Made by a program: the position numbers and the translations under genes
Shown: piece after piece, positions 1-8,955 of the stretch
Position numbering within the stretch: the stretch's first letter is position 1
Layout of the letters: every line of letters starts with the position of its first letter
DNA from: Atopobium minutum
GTDB taxonomy: Bacteria; Actinomycetota; Coriobacteriia; Coriobacteriales; Atopobiaceae
Direction of reading: 5' to 3'
Assembly (NCBI GenBank): GCA_900105895.1
Contig: FNSH01000001.1
Location: 186,001 to 250,000, forward strand
DNA length: 64,000 nucleotides
Notes under the pieces: model-generated
Told to the model about the DNA's origin: nothing
What the model saw: only the letters and a program-made list of their open reading frames with translations
The model's database searches: none

Positions 1-687
1 AATGCCTGCTGTAGGCCTAGAAAGCCTACTTTTACGCGTATGAACGTTAATGGCCATGCCAGGGATGGAATTGATCAAAGAAAGACCATCTGCACCAGCG
101 TCTTCCAAGGCACGGGCGATCTCCCCCACAGCAACGGGCGCCATCTTAACAATCAGCGGTCGAGAAGTGCGATTACGCACTGCACGCACAACTCCCGCAG
201 CACCCTCGGGCGTACCGCCCATGGCTGCACCACCAGCAGAAACATTAGGGCAGCTTACGTTAAGCTCTATAGCATCCGCAAACGGTGCCAACTGCTCGTA
301 CTGCTCGACAGATGCAATGTATTCTTCAATCGTATGGCCAACAGCTTGCACGATGATGCGGGTACCGCTCTTACCAAGATTGGTAAGGTATGTGCCATAG
401 GCCTTAACAAAGCCTTCTACACCGGGGTTTTCCAAGCCAACGGAATTAATAATTGCGCTGGTAATCTCTGCGGTGCGGGGATGTGGATTGCCCTCCCAAG
501 GCTCTGCAGAACAGCCCTTAGTGGTGATGGCTCCTAGAGTAGAAACCGGATAAAAGGCCTCAAATTGATAACCTTGTCCATAGGTTCCCGAGGCCGTATT
601 GATAGGGTTTTTGAGAGACATGCCTGCAAACGTCACAGACATATCGACGTTGGACTGTGTAGGGTTCATTGTGTGAGTGGATTGCAT
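1..687 (-). CDS. pyrD: Dihydroorotate dehydrogenase B, catalytic subunit (3' end outside window)
   Basis: Oxidises dihydroorotate to orotate in UMP synthesis. The first 229 codons are present and the gene runs off the left edge. Residues 24-40 have the flavin-binding start typical of the family (KNPINTASGTYGQG). The active-site base is Cys146 in ELNVSCPN; cysteine here, not serine, is the mark of class 1 enzymes. The adjoining pyrK makes this the NAD-linked type 1B enzyme, an FMN protein working with an FAD/iron-sulfur partner. The ATG overlaps the pyrK stop as TAATG, implying translational coupling and equal subunit synthesis. Identity is firm; only the length is unknown. Confidence 0.95.
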   Translation of the reverse strand, partial: MQSTHTMNPTQSNVDMSVTFAGMSLKNPINTASGTYGQGYQFEAFYPVSTLGAITTKGCSAEPWEGNPHPRTAEITSAIINSVGLENPGVEGFVKAYGTYLTNLGKSGTRIIVQAVGHTIEEYIASVEQYEQLAPFADAIELNVSCPNVSAGGAAMGGTPEGAAGVVRAVRNRTSRPLIVKMAPVAVGEIARALEDAGADGLSLINSIPGMAINVHTRKSRLSRPTAGI

Positions 688-1481
688 TACCACACCACCT
701 CGGTTGCATCAAAGACAGGACCTTCCGTACAGCAGCGTTTGTAGCCGCCACCAACCATAGCAACATTACATACATGACAGGCACCAAAACCACAGGTCAT
801 CATGCGCTCAAGCGAGGCTTCGCAAACAATGTTATGCTCCAGAGCCAACTGGGCAATGCCCTTCATCATGATTTGAGGACCACAGGTAAAAACGCGATCA
901 TAGCTATGAGATGCCAGTAAGTGCTTCATGCCGTCCGTGGTAAAGCCTTTAAGGCCACAGCTACCGTCATCGGTAGTAATGATCACCTGGTCAGCACCGG
1001 CTGCTCGCGCCTCATCTGCTCCCCACAGACGATCTTGGTTTTGAGCACCAATGACCACATCAAAGGTGGTAGAAGAACCTCCCAGCTCACGGGCAAGACC
1101 AATCACAGGCGTTACTCCCACGCCACCAGCTACCAATAGCACGCGTGTATCGTCATCATGGACCTGCCAGCCATTACCGGATGCGCCAACGAGGTTGGAA
1201 CTATCACCAGGCTTCATGGCAGCAAGGCGCCGAGTACCCTCTCCTACCAGTGCGTATACGATTTCTACCGTACCAGTACTGGGATCTGAAGCGCTATACG
1301 AAAGCGGAATGCGGACAATGTGCGAAGGATCTCCCGGAACCGCAATGTTTACAAACTGACCAGGAATAATCTTTTGAGCAAGCAGGTCTGATTTGATGAC
1401 TAGTTTCTTAAGACCCGCAGCTACCGATACATTTTCCACAACCGTAAAATCATGTAGCTGCGTGCGCGAACGTGCTCTCAT
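687..1481 (-). CDS. pyrK: Dihydroorotate dehydrogenase B, electron-transfer subunit
   Basis: 264-residue FAD and 2Fe-2S subunit that passes electrons from PyrD to NAD+. The N-terminal half is a ferredoxin-reductase barrel with the FAD motif RIPLSYS at about residues 58-64, followed by a nucleotide-binding half with GGVGVTP. The C-terminal cluster ligands are visible in MTCGFGACHVCNVA with a further Cys in KRCCTEGP. Length is normal. The ATG at 1481 has a strong AAGGAGTT ribosome site. About 74 bp separate it from pyrC, the only sizeable gap in the operon; no gene is seen there. Confidence 0.95.
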   Translation of the reverse strand: MRARSRTQLHDFTVVENVSVAAGLKKLVIKSDLLAQKIIPGQFVNIAVPGDPSHIVRIPLSYSASDPSTGTVEIVYALVGEGTRRLAAMKPGDSSNLVGASGNGWQVHDDDTRVLLVAGGVGVTPVIGLARELGGSSTTFDVVIGAQNQDRLWGADEARAAGADQVIITTDDGSCGLKGFTTDGMKHLLASHSYDRVFTCGPQIMMKGIAQLALEHNIVCEASLERMMTCGFGACHVCNVAMVGGGYKRCCTEGPVFDATEVVW

Positions 1482-1555
1482 AAACGCAACTCCTTCCTTA
1501 TAAAAACCGTCTCCCTAGCAAAATACTACGCTAGGAAGACGGCATAGGCACGCGT

Positions 1556-2848
1556 TTATGCAACGTCACCGTTGACAACTACCTGTTTTCCTGCAACAAA
1601 CACATCACTTGCAAAGCCCGTGAGTTCATCGCCCAAAAACGCTGAGTTCTTGGATTTGGACTCAAAGTATTCTTTGGTGATCACGCGAGTCTGTGAAGGA
1701 TCGATAAGCGTGAGATCTGCCACGCTGCCCTCGGCAATACTTACAGGAGCCAGACGCAAAATCTTACGCGGGTTGATAGCCATCACCTCTACCAGCTGAG
1801 ACCAGCTCATCTTGCCAGGAAGTACCAGCTTGGTAAGCATGAGGGGCAAGGAAGTCTCCAAACCAATCATGCCAAAGAACGCAATCTCCCACTCGCAGTC
1901 CTTCTCGTGAGCTGCATGGGGCGCATGGTCGGTAACCACGCAATCAATGGAGCCGTCGAGAAGCCCTTCGCGCAGGGCCTGGGCATCAGAAGCAAGACGC
2001 AGCGGTGGATTCATTTTGAGATTGGTATCGTAGGTATCCGTAATGTCGTCCTCACACAAGAACAGATGATGCGGGGTAACCTCACAGGTTACCGGCAGAC
2101 CTTCTGCCTTTGCAGCGCGGACAAGATCCAAACCCTTTTTGGTGGAGATATGAGCAATATGCAAGGGGCAACCAGTAAGACGACACAGCTCAATATCGCG
2201 ATAAATCTCAAGCTCTTCACCCAAGGCAGGCCAGCCAAACATGCCCAAACGGGTAGAGGTAAAGCCCTCGTTAATAACGCCGTGGGACGATAATGACTCA
2301 TCCTCACAGTGCGCGATGGCCACACGATCAAACTGGGAGACATACTCCATGCAAGTGCGCATCATACCGGCAGACTGAACACCATGTCCATCATCAGAGA
2401 AGCCGCAAGCGCCCTCCATGACCATGTCGCCAATCTCTGCAAGCGCCTCGCCCTTCTCGCCACGGGTCAGTGCACCCAAAGGACGTACATGCGCATAGCC
2501 CGCCTCACGAGCGCGGTCAATCTGATAGCGGATCTCGGCGCCGGAGTCCGTGATGGGGTCTGTATTGGGCATGGTTGCTACGTCGGTAAACCCGCCGTGA
2601 ACCGCCGCGCGCGAACCCGTCTCTATGGTCTCCTTGTATTCAAAGCCAGGATCACGGAAGTGCACATGCATGTCTACCAAACCGGGAACCAAATACTTGC
2701 CTGTAGCATCAATGACCTGGGCATCTTGTGGAGCGGTAAGGTTTTGACCCACTTGGACAATCTTGTCATCTTCAATTAAAACATCGCAGATCTCATCCAG
2801 CGAAACTGAGGGATCTACTACGTGAGCAGCTTTAAGCAGAAACGCCAT
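1556..2848 (-). CDS. pyrC: Dihydroorotase
   Basis: Cyclises carbamoyl-aspartate to dihydroorotate. This is a 430-residue class I amidohydrolase. Zinc ligands His61 and His63 lie in DMHVHFRDPG, further metal ligands are in VTPHHLF, and the catalytic aspartate is in TDHAPHA. The start at 2848 is preferred over an upstream in-frame start at 2905 because GGGAGGAG sits just upstream and the protein then begins at the usual MAFLLKAAHVV. It overlaps the end of pyrB by 17 bp, so the two are probably coupled. Confidence 0.95.
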   Translation of the reverse strand: MAFLLKAAHVVDPSVSLDEICDVLIEDDKIVQVGQNLTAPQDAQVIDATGKYLVPGLVDMHVHFRDPGFEYKETIETGSRAAVHGGFTDVATMPNTDPITDSGAEIRYQIDRAREAGYAHVRPLGALTRGEKGEALAEIGDMVMEGACGFSDDGHGVQSAGMMRTCMEYVSQFDRVAIAHCEDESLSSHGVINEGFTSTRLGMFGWPALGEELEIYRDIELCRLTGCPLHIAHISTKKGLDLVRAAKAEGLPVTCEVTPHHLFLCEDDITDTYDTNLKMNPPLRLASDAQALREGLLDGSIDCVVTDHAPHAAHEKDCEWEIAFFGMIGLETSLPLMLTKLVLPGKMSWSQLVEVMAINPRKILRLAPVSIAEGSVADLTLIDPSQTRVITKEYFESKSKNSAFLGDELTGFASDVFVAGKQVVVNGDVA

Positions 2849-3767
2849 TGTTTTCTCCTCCCAAAAGCAGGTACATCTCGGCCATGCGCGTAAGAACACC
2901 AGCATTTACCTGGTCCAAAATCCTCGAACGAGCACAGTCTGCAACTTCTGTATTGATTTCCATACCGCGATTCATGGGGCCAGGGTGGCACACAATAGCA
3001 TCGCGCTTCATGCGCTTCTCGCGCGCCTCGTCCAATCCATACAGACGGTTATACTCACGGCGAGAAGGAATTGCAGCACCCTCCATGCGTTCAAGCTGCA
3101 CGCGCAGCATGTACACGACATCCATATCCTCAAGTACCTCGTCCAGACTGGAGGTCTGAGGGCAACCAAACCACTGCGGATCATCCACCTGGAAGGTTGG
3201 AGGTGCTACCAGCGTAACCTCTGCGCCCATGGTTTTGAGCGCAGGCGCAAGCGAACCGCATACACGGCTGTGCTTGAGGTCACCCACGATGGCAACCTTC
3301 AGGCCGTCGAGATGGCCAAAGTTTTTGCGAATGGTGTACAGGTCAAGCATGGCCTGTGTGGGATGCTGGTGCTTACCATCGCCTGCGTTGATAACAACCG
3401 CATCGGTATTCTCGGAAATCTTTTGAGGGGTGCCAGCCAAGCGAGCGCGACAAATAAACATGTCTACGTTCATGGCGTCGATAGTCTGAATGGTGTCCGC
3501 TAGGCTTTCACCTTTTACGACAGAGCTGGTAGAACCACCCATGTTTAAGGCGTCAGCACTCAGGCGTTTCTCGGCCAGCTCAAACGAACTGCGCGTGCGC
3601 GTAGAGGGCTCAAGAAACAAATTGACGATGGTACGACCACGAAGCGCAGGAACTTTTTTGATAGCACGGCTGTTTACCTGCTCAAACGAAGCAGCGGTAT
3701 CAAGGATTTGTGTAATATCATCGGCAGTCAAGCTGTTGGTGTCGATTAAATTCTTGACAGAAAGCAT
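2832..3767 (-). CDS. pyrB: Aspartate carbamoyltransferase catalytic subunit
   Basis: Condenses carbamoyl phosphate with aspartate. It has 311 residues, with the carbamoyl-phosphate loop STRTRSSF at 55-62, HPTQAMLDLYT in the middle and HPGPMNRGMEI near the end. No pyrI regulatory-subunit gene is seen, so it is probably the unregulated trimer form, with control left to PyrR. A GTG twelve bases upstream lies inside the ribosome site AGGAGGTG, so the ATG at 3767 is the real start. It follows pyrR by 15 bp. Confidence 0.95.
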   Translation of the reverse strand: MLSVKNLIDTNSLTADDITQILDTAASFEQVNSRAIKKVPALRGRTIVNLFLEPSTRTRSSFELAEKRLSADALNMGGSTSSVVKGESLADTIQTIDAMNVDMFICRARLAGTPQKISENTDAVVINAGDGKHQHPTQAMLDLYTIRKNFGHLDGLKVAIVGDLKHSRVCGSLAPALKTMGAEVTLVAPPTFQVDDPQWFGCPQTSSLDEVLEDMDVVYMLRVQLERMEGAAIPSRREYNRLYGLDEAREKRMKRDAIVCHPGPMNRGMEINTEVADCARSRILDQVNAGVLTRMAEMYLLLGGENNGVSA

Positions 3768-3782
3768 CTTGGCAAGCACCTC

Positions 3783-4337
3783 CTAGTTTTGTTTGGATGG
3801 AATATCCCAAATGCCAACAGAATCCTCGTCATCAAATGGGGTAATTTGCACACGCACGTCTTCCTCATGAGAAGAAGGTACGTTTTTGCCAACATAATCA
3901 GCGCGAATAGGAAGCTCGCGATGGCCGCGGTCCACCATAACCGCCAGTTGAACGGTACTGGGTCGACCCAGATCCATAAGCGCATCAAGCGCGGAGCGAA
4001 CCGTACGTCCGGTGTAAAGTACGTCGTCTACCAAAACGACATCGATATCATCTACGCCAAAGGAAATATTGGTTGCATGAAGCACTGGTGCAATGGTTCG
4101 CGTAACATCATCGCGATAAAAGCTAATGTCCAACGAACCGGTTTGAGGACGCACTCCCTCAATTTTTTCAATCTGGTCCGCCAGCCGATCAGCCAAAAAG
4201 ACACCACGCCGCACAATACCTACGAGCGCGAGATGAGCGGCGCCTTCATTGCGCTCCACAATCTCATGAGCAATACGGATGATGGCGCGGTTCATGGCAG
4301 CCTCGTCCATAAGAACTGCCTTAGCCTTCTGCTCCAT
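3783..4337 (-). CDS. pyrR: PyrR: pyrimidine operon regulator / uracil phosphoribosyltransferase
   Basis: UMP-sensing RNA-binding protein of the phosphoribosyltransferase fold. The PRPP loop is VVLVDDVLYTGRT at about residues 100-112, and 184 residues is the normal length. The ATG at 4337 follows AAAGGGG; an in-frame start at 4439 would place the attenuator inside the gene and is rejected. It is the first gene of pyrRBCKD and lies directly downstream of the hairpin set at 4350-4438, fitting autogenous control of the whole operon. Known family members bind leader RNA when UMP is high and allow termination. Confidence 0.95.
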   Translation of the reverse strand: MEQKAKAVLMDEAAMNRAIIRIAHEIVERNEGAAHLALVGIVRRGVFLADRLADQIEKIEGVRPQTGSLDISFYRDDVTRTIAPVLHATNISFGVDDIDVVLVDDVLYTGRTVRSALDALMDLGRPSTVQLAVMVDRGHRELPIRADYVGKNVPSSHEEDVRVQITPFDDEDSVGIWDIPSKQN

Positions 4338-4349
4338 ATGACCCCTTTC

Positions 4350-4438
4350 AAAAAAAGATGTCCCTGCCACCATGTGACACGAGACATCTGAAAAGGCATA
4401 TGAATCTATGGAACGCCTTGTGGGTATCTCGTACCACA
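4350..4438 (-). promoter_or_regulatory. PyrR-type transcription attenuator in the pyr leader
   Basis: Three competing structures can be read on the minus strand. A hairpin at 4438-4419 has stem TGTGG/CCACA and loop CGAGA, matching the NGNGA loop of PyrR sites. The segment 4437-4427 (GTGGTACGAGA) can pair over all 11 positions, two as wobble pairs, with 4384-4374 (TCTCGTGTCAC). That second segment also forms the 5' side of a terminator at 4389-4356: outer stem AGATGTC/GACATCT, inner stem TGTCAC/GTGGCA, loop ATG, then seven T. The pyrR ribosome site follows at once. The arrangement matches Bacillus-type PyrR attenuation; the mechanism here is inferred. Confidence 0.85.
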
Positions 4439-4476
4439 CTTAAAGGTCTGAGAGCACTATACCATAGCCCTTAGGT

Positions 4477-5535
4477 TTAGCTATGAACTTTTGCTCGTCC
4501 ACGAAGAATTCTTTTCACAATTCCCTTGGCACCGCGCTTTACCACCAAATAGTACAGTTTAAGCAGCTTACGCCGGGTGGGCGACAAGGGCTTGTTCTCA
4601 TAGCAAGCAAGTAACACTTTCTTTGAGGGCCGCCTGATCTGGGCACTTTTAATCTGTGAGCGCTCAAAGGTATCTTGCAGCTGCTTATGTGCTGCTTGCC
4701 ATACCGTAAGAAAACCTTGGGTATCAAGCATGAGCGCATCGAGAAGGTAAAACTCTATCAGCCACTCGAGCTGATAGTTTATATAGCGCTGTAAAATGCC
4801 CATACGCTGCCATGAGTCAAAAATGATTTGCTGCAGTTTAATGTGTTCCAGCAACATATCTGTTCTATCTTGCAACATAGTATTAAGCAGCGAAGCGGTG
4901 TGCACAATGCGGTATTCATACAATTTGTCAGAAATAAGCCTTGTTTTGTTTGAGCGTGGAAAGAGCTCAAAGGCAAAGATCTGATCTTCTCCATAACGGA
5001 CCGTCTCATTAAACAAGATATGCTGCTCGTGCAAGAATGCTTTTTTGCAGACAAGACGCCATGAAAACGGTTTGACTGCCTCAGTAAAAATAAGCTCTGG
5101 CGTACAGGTCTCATAGGTAATGGTGCGCGGAGACAACACCTCTTCCAGCCATGCATATGACTCGCTCAAAGGCAGCGCTTCCCCACCAAAGACCAGCACA
5201 TCGGCATGGGTGGCATCCAATTCTTGTACTATGCGCTCACAGGTTTGTGGCTTAAAGCGATCGTCCGCATCTAAAAAGCATACGTAAGGTGCGTGAGCTG
5301 CCAAGATCCCGGCATTACGAGCACTTGAAAGACCACCGTTGGGTTTATCGATAAGGGTAAAGCGTGGATCACGGGCAGCATATGTTTGGGCAATGTCATA
5401 AGAATTATCGGGTGAACCGTCGTTGACACAGATAACCTCAATGTCAGTAAACGTTTGGGCAAGCAAGGAATCGAGGCACTGCTCTAAATACGCTTGCACG
5501 TTATACATAGGCACTATGACGCTTAGCTTTGCCAT
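4477..5535 (-). CDS. Family 2 glycosyltransferase
   Basis: 352-residue GT-A enzyme for cell-surface polysaccharide assembly. It opens with the family 2 signature SVIVPMYNVQAYLEQCLDSL, followed by NDGSPDN and the metal/nucleotide-binding LDADD at about 90-95. The basic C-terminus (RGAKGIVKRILRGRAK) lacks a clear membrane segment, suggesting peripheral membrane contact. It is last of four related transferases in the operon and starts 8 bp after the preceding gene. The sugar donor and acceptor cannot be told from sequence. Confidence 0.85.
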   Translation of the reverse strand: MAKLSVIVPMYNVQAYLEQCLDSLLAQTFTDIEVICVNDGSPDNSYDIAQTYAARDPRFTLIDKPNGGLSSARNAGILAAHAPYVCFLDADDRFKPQTCERIVQELDATHADVLVFGGEALPLSESYAWLEEVLSPRTITYETCTPELIFTEAVKPFSWRLVCKKAFLHEQHILFNETVRYGEDQIFAFELFPRSNKTRLISDKLYEYRIVHTASLLNTMLQDRTDMLLEHIKLQQIIFDSWQRMGILQRYINYQLEWLIEFYLLDALMLDTQGFLTVWQAAHKQLQDTFERSQIKSAQIRRPSKKVLLACYENKPLSPTRRKLLKLYYLVVKRGAKGIVKRILRGRAKVHS

Positions 5536-5542
5536 ACGACAC

Positions 5543-6631
5543 TCATCTCATGAGTTTTTTGCCCGCCACAAAGAACAAGAGCAGCGGACCACCAAGGGCA
5601 TATAAATGCTTGCAGGTATTCCAGACACCAGGCTTGGGTTCCCCATTGCGCCAGGCAGACACAAAGCGTTTGGGGTTATACAAAAGCGTGTTTAGTTCTG
5701 CCGTACGAACCAAACCCAAGCTCTGCTCATCAAACTTTTGCTGATCAAAATCTGCTTGCAAATCTGCACGCATAGTTGGGAAAAACTCTTTGCGCAGCTC
5801 AGGCGACAGGCGACTATAGTTCCATAGATAGGTATTGAGCTTCATCCGAGCCAACACCTGGTTAAGCTGCGGCTCTAACTCAGCTTGGCTCGCGAGCCAG
5901 CTTTGCATCTCTGCATACTCATCGCAAACGCAAAACACCTTGCCAGCTGCGTTAACGGAAGAGGCCTCATTGTCTTGTCGATACCAAACAACCTCATCGG
6001 CAATAAAGCTTACTCGTGTTGCCGAAGCAAAGACCTTAAAACTAAAGGAAGCATCTTGATAGGAAGCACCCGGAGTTTCTAAAAAGCGAATGTGTTTCTC
6101 GTCCAAAAAGGCACGGCTATACAGAGCGCTCCAGATGGAGGGCTTTTGATAAAACACTTCCTGTGCCTCTTGAGCAGGACAAAGCACCTTTTGAGCAAAG
6201 GTCCCCACCACATCAAAGGGCTCCGTACGCTTTTGGGGTACGGACCAATACAGCATAAAATTTGCTTTTGCAAGCTGCGCCTTATTGGTGCTTATTGCTC
6301 GATACAGCAGCTCAAGCGCCTGCGGGATAAACAGATCATCCGATTCCAAAATTGCAATATAGCTACCCTGCGCGGCATTAAGACCTTGGTTCATGGATGC
6401 ACCGTATCCAGAATTGGGCTTATCGATAAGCTTAAAACGAGCATCCATATCCACATAGCGCTGGATAAGCGTGCGTGACCCATCGGTAGAGCCATCGTTG
6501 ATGCAAAGCACCTCAAAATTGTCCAAGGTTTGGGCACGTAAGGAGTCCAGGCATTCCTCAAGATAGCGTTCCACATTATAGATGGGCACTAATACCGAGA
6601 TAAGTGGAGCTGTTTGATTGGAAGAGGCCAT
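5543..6631 (-). CDS. Family 2 glycosyltransferase
   Basis: 362-residue transferase with SVLVPIYNVERYLEECLDSL, NDGSTDGS and ESDD as the DXD equivalent. It closely resembles the gene at 7865-8953: both carry YGASMNQG/YGATLNLG, a GASYQD segment and WYRQDNEAS/HYRQDNEGS, so the two are probably duplicates within the operon. The ATG at 6631 follows AAAGGATTGCC; an in-frame start at 6658 has no ribosome site. Hydrophobic C-terminal residues (GGPLLLFFVAGKKL) may anchor it to the membrane. Confidence 0.85.
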   Translation of the reverse strand: MASSNQTAPLISVLVPIYNVERYLEECLDSLRAQTLDNFEVLCINDGSTDGSRTLIQRYVDMDARFKLIDKPNSGYGASMNQGLNAAQGSYIAILESDDLFIPQALELLYRAISTNKAQLAKANFMLYWSVPQKRTEPFDVVGTFAQKVLCPAQEAQEVFYQKPSIWSALYSRAFLDEKHIRFLETPGASYQDASFSFKVFASATRVSFIADEVVWYRQDNEASSVNAAGKVFCVCDEYAEMQSWLASQAELEPQLNQVLARMKLNTYLWNYSRLSPELRKEFFPTMRADLQADFDQQKFDEQSLGLVRTAELNTLLYNPKRFVSAWRNGEPKPGVWNTCKHLYALGGPLLLFFVAGKKLMR

Positions 6632-6683
6632 GGCAATCCTTTGTTTGAGTGTTCCCATTGTAACAGCAGCTATATACGGCTGA

Positions 6684-7865
6684 CTAGCTGGTGTGGGTAA
6701 GGCCCCATACCACGCGCTTCATGCTGCTTACCACCCCACGTTTTCGCAGATAAAACATCGTAAGGTGACACTTTGACACCATACCCGCATCGGATGCAAT
6801 ATCAACAAGACAGGCTTTTGCAGCGTGAAAAAGCTTGTGGGAGCTTAAGAGGTCTTGCAAAGAGAAGGCATCGAGCACTTCGGCGCGCCACTGGCTCCAA
6901 AATGATGTTTGCGCGCAAACTGGTAATTTAGAAACGTCTAATAACAGCAGATCCAAGCACCACTCAATGAGTTTCTCGTCACAGATGCCTAAAAACCCAG
7001 CAGCTGTCCAATCCTGAATAATGGCATGCTCACACGCCAGATGCTTGGAAAGCTTATTGAGGCGAGCATCTACATCAGAGCCAATGGTATGGGTTATGGA
7101 GTGATCATTCATGCGATACAGGTACAGCTGATCACTCATAAGCACCGTTTTTGTTGAACGAGGATACACGGCAAAGCAAAAGTATTGATCATCGCCTAAG
7201 GTAAGCTCAGGATGAAAATGAATGTTGTGCTCACGCGCAAAGCTCGCGCGCAAGGCAATCCGCGCTCCAAAGGGACGCGCCTTCTCCTCAAACAGCAGCT
7301 GCTCCACGCCGTGCTTGCTCTGGGCGATAATTGCGTCACGCGGGTGCAGCTGACCAGCCATGGAAGGGTGCAGGGCACGCGCAGGAAATACCTCAAAACC
7401 AAAGACCACAACGCTGCACTTGGTGTTAGCAAACTGCTTATATACCTGCTCACAAGACTGGGGTTTAAGCATGTCATCCGCATCGCAAAACATAAGTATT
7501 TGGCCGCGCGCAGCAGCAAGTCCGGCATTACGAGTTTGGCCAGGACCCCTATGTTGCTGGTGCAGTACGACAATACGCCTATCCTGAGCAGCAGCTTTTT
7601 CGAGAAGCTGACCGGTGGCATCCGTAGAGTTATTATCGATACAAATAATTTCGATGTTGTGCAAGGTTTGCGCACATAAAGAACTCAGACAGTCCTCTAA
7701 AAACTCCTGTGCGTTATAAGCGGGAACGATAAGAGAGACTAAAGGTTGCTCGGGTTGCGCGGGTTGCTCAGCACGATCAGGGCATGCAAGATGCTCGGAA
7801 CGCCTGGGGTGCTCGGGATGCTCGGAATATTCGGCAGAAGGCAAAACGGAAGAACAGCTGGTCAT
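6684..7865 (-). CDS. Family 2 glycosyltransferase with repetitive N-terminal tract
   Basis: 393-residue GT-A protein. The catalytic fold starts only near residue 43 (SLIVPAYNAQEFLEDCLSSL), then NNSTDAT and CDADD. The first 42 residues are a low-complexity tract of EHP and EQP units coded by repeated GCTCGGG-like DNA, seen in none of its neighbours. The ATG overlaps the previous stop as TAATG. A TTG or internal start would remove the tract, but no better ribosome site is seen. It is closest in layout to the gene at 4477-5535 (VVFGFEVFP, YGEDQ/LGDDQ motifs). Confidence 0.82.
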   Translation of the reverse strand: MTSCSSVLPSAEYSEHPEHPRRSEHLACPDRAEQPAQPEQPLVSLIVPAYNAQEFLEDCLSSLCAQTLHNIEIICIDNNSTDATGQLLEKAAAQDRRIVVLHQQHRGPGQTRNAGLAAARGQILMFCDADDMLKPQSCEQVYKQFANTKCSVVVFGFEVFPARALHPSMAGQLHPRDAIIAQSKHGVEQLLFEEKARPFGARIALRASFAREHNIHFHPELTLGDDQYFCFAVYPRSTKTVLMSDQLYLYRMNDHSITHTIGSDVDARLNKLSKHLACEHAIIQDWTAAGFLGICDEKLIEWCLDLLLLDVSKLPVCAQTSFWSQWRAEVLDAFSLQDLLSSHKLFHAAKACLVDIASDAGMVSKCHLTMFYLRKRGVVSSMKRVVWGLTHTS

Positions 7866-8953
7866 TATCGCGTCTTTCGTTCTTTAATCGCAGAGAAAAG
7901 CGCTGCGGGACCACCCAATTCCAAAGCAAATGCCGCTTTAGATACTGCTGACTTTCCATGCAAGCGTTGACGAATAGTAAGATAGCCCTTGGGATCGAGC
8001 ATGATTTTGCGCAAATTAAGGGTGCGCCACTCATCTAAATGAGTCCAGTCAATCCTGCCTGCATCATCCATAAGAGAAAACTCTTTACTCATGAAACAAA
8101 TGAACTCCTCACGAAACTCAGGAGCAATGCGATCTACATTCCACAAGTATGCGTTATAGCGGCTGATCAACGCAGCCCTTTGGAGGTTTTTCTCAAACGA
8201 CTGATTGTTGCGGTGGGCCAGCCAACGATCAATCTCATCATATTCTTGGCACACGGCATATACTTTGCCGCGGGAACGCACAGAAGAGCCCTCATTATCC
8301 TGACGATAATGAATGATGGGGGTATCTAAAAAGACCGTTTTTTGAGAAGCAGCATAGGTCTTAAAAGCAAAGGATGTATCTTGGTAGGAAGCACCAGCTG
8401 TCTCTAAGAACCGGATGTTTTGATCAAAAAGCATCTGGCGACGATACACGCCATCCCAAATGGCATGCTGCGCTAAGAAAGGTCGTACATCTGCACGGTA
8501 GTCCTTGGGACGACCTATCAAATCTGCAGCATAGGGATGCTGTAGCTCATCCCTATTTTCCAGCGACCAATAATACGAATAGGTTCCGCGAACAACATCC
8601 GCATCATAGCGCACCGCTGCATCCATAAGCACACGCAACGCGCCTGAATACATCAGGTCGTCTGATTCAAGAAATCCAATATAGTCACCGCGCGCCTTAT
8701 CAATACCCAGATTTAAAGTGGCGCCGTAACCGGAGTTCTCCTTATTGATAAGTGAAACATGCTCGTAGGCAGCCGAAAATTCCTCTGCGATACGCGCAGA
8801 ACCATCGGTAGACCCATCATTGAGCAAGATGATTTCAAAGTCCTGATAGTCTTGGGCCATAAGCGATGTCAAGCACTGTCGCAGGTACTTCTCGACATTA
8901 AAAATGGGAACCAAAATACTCAGGCTCGGGTTTTCTGAAGAGACCGTAGGCAT
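7865..8953 (-). CDS. Family 2 glycosyltransferase
   Basis: 362-residue transferase with SILVPIFNVEKYLRQCLTSL, NDGSTDGS and ESDDL. It follows the ABC ATPase gene with a 3-bp overlap region, and its ATG at 8953 has the strong site GGAGGTTT inside the end of that gene, so transport and transferase genes are coupled. An in-frame start at 8986 is rejected because it lies further inside the ATPase gene without a ribosome site. Paralogue of 5543-6631. The operon lacks sugar-nucleotide synthesis genes, so precursors must come from elsewhere. Confidence 0.85.
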   Translation of the reverse strand: MPTVSSENPSLSILVPIFNVEKYLRQCLTSLMAQDYQDFEIILLNDGSTDGSARIAEEFSAAYEHVSLINKENSGYGATLNLGIDKARGDYIGFLESDDLMYSGALRVLMDAAVRYDADVVRGTYSYYWSLENRDELQHPYAADLIGRPKDYRADVRPFLAQHAIWDGVYRRQMLFDQNIRFLETAGASYQDTSFAFKTYAASQKTVFLDTPIIHYRQDNEGSSVRSRGKVYAVCQEYDEIDRWLAHRNNQSFEKNLQRAALISRYNAYLWNVDRIAPEFREEFICFMSKEFSLMDDAGRIDWTHLDEWRTLNLRKIMLDPKGYLTIRQRLHGKSAVSKAAFALELGGPAALFSAIKERKTR

Positions 8954-8955
8954 CG

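Noticed and set aside
4400..4480. Promoter for the pyr operon with TATAGT near 4457-4462
   Set aside because: No acceptable -35 at 16-18 bp, so it was not listed as a feature.
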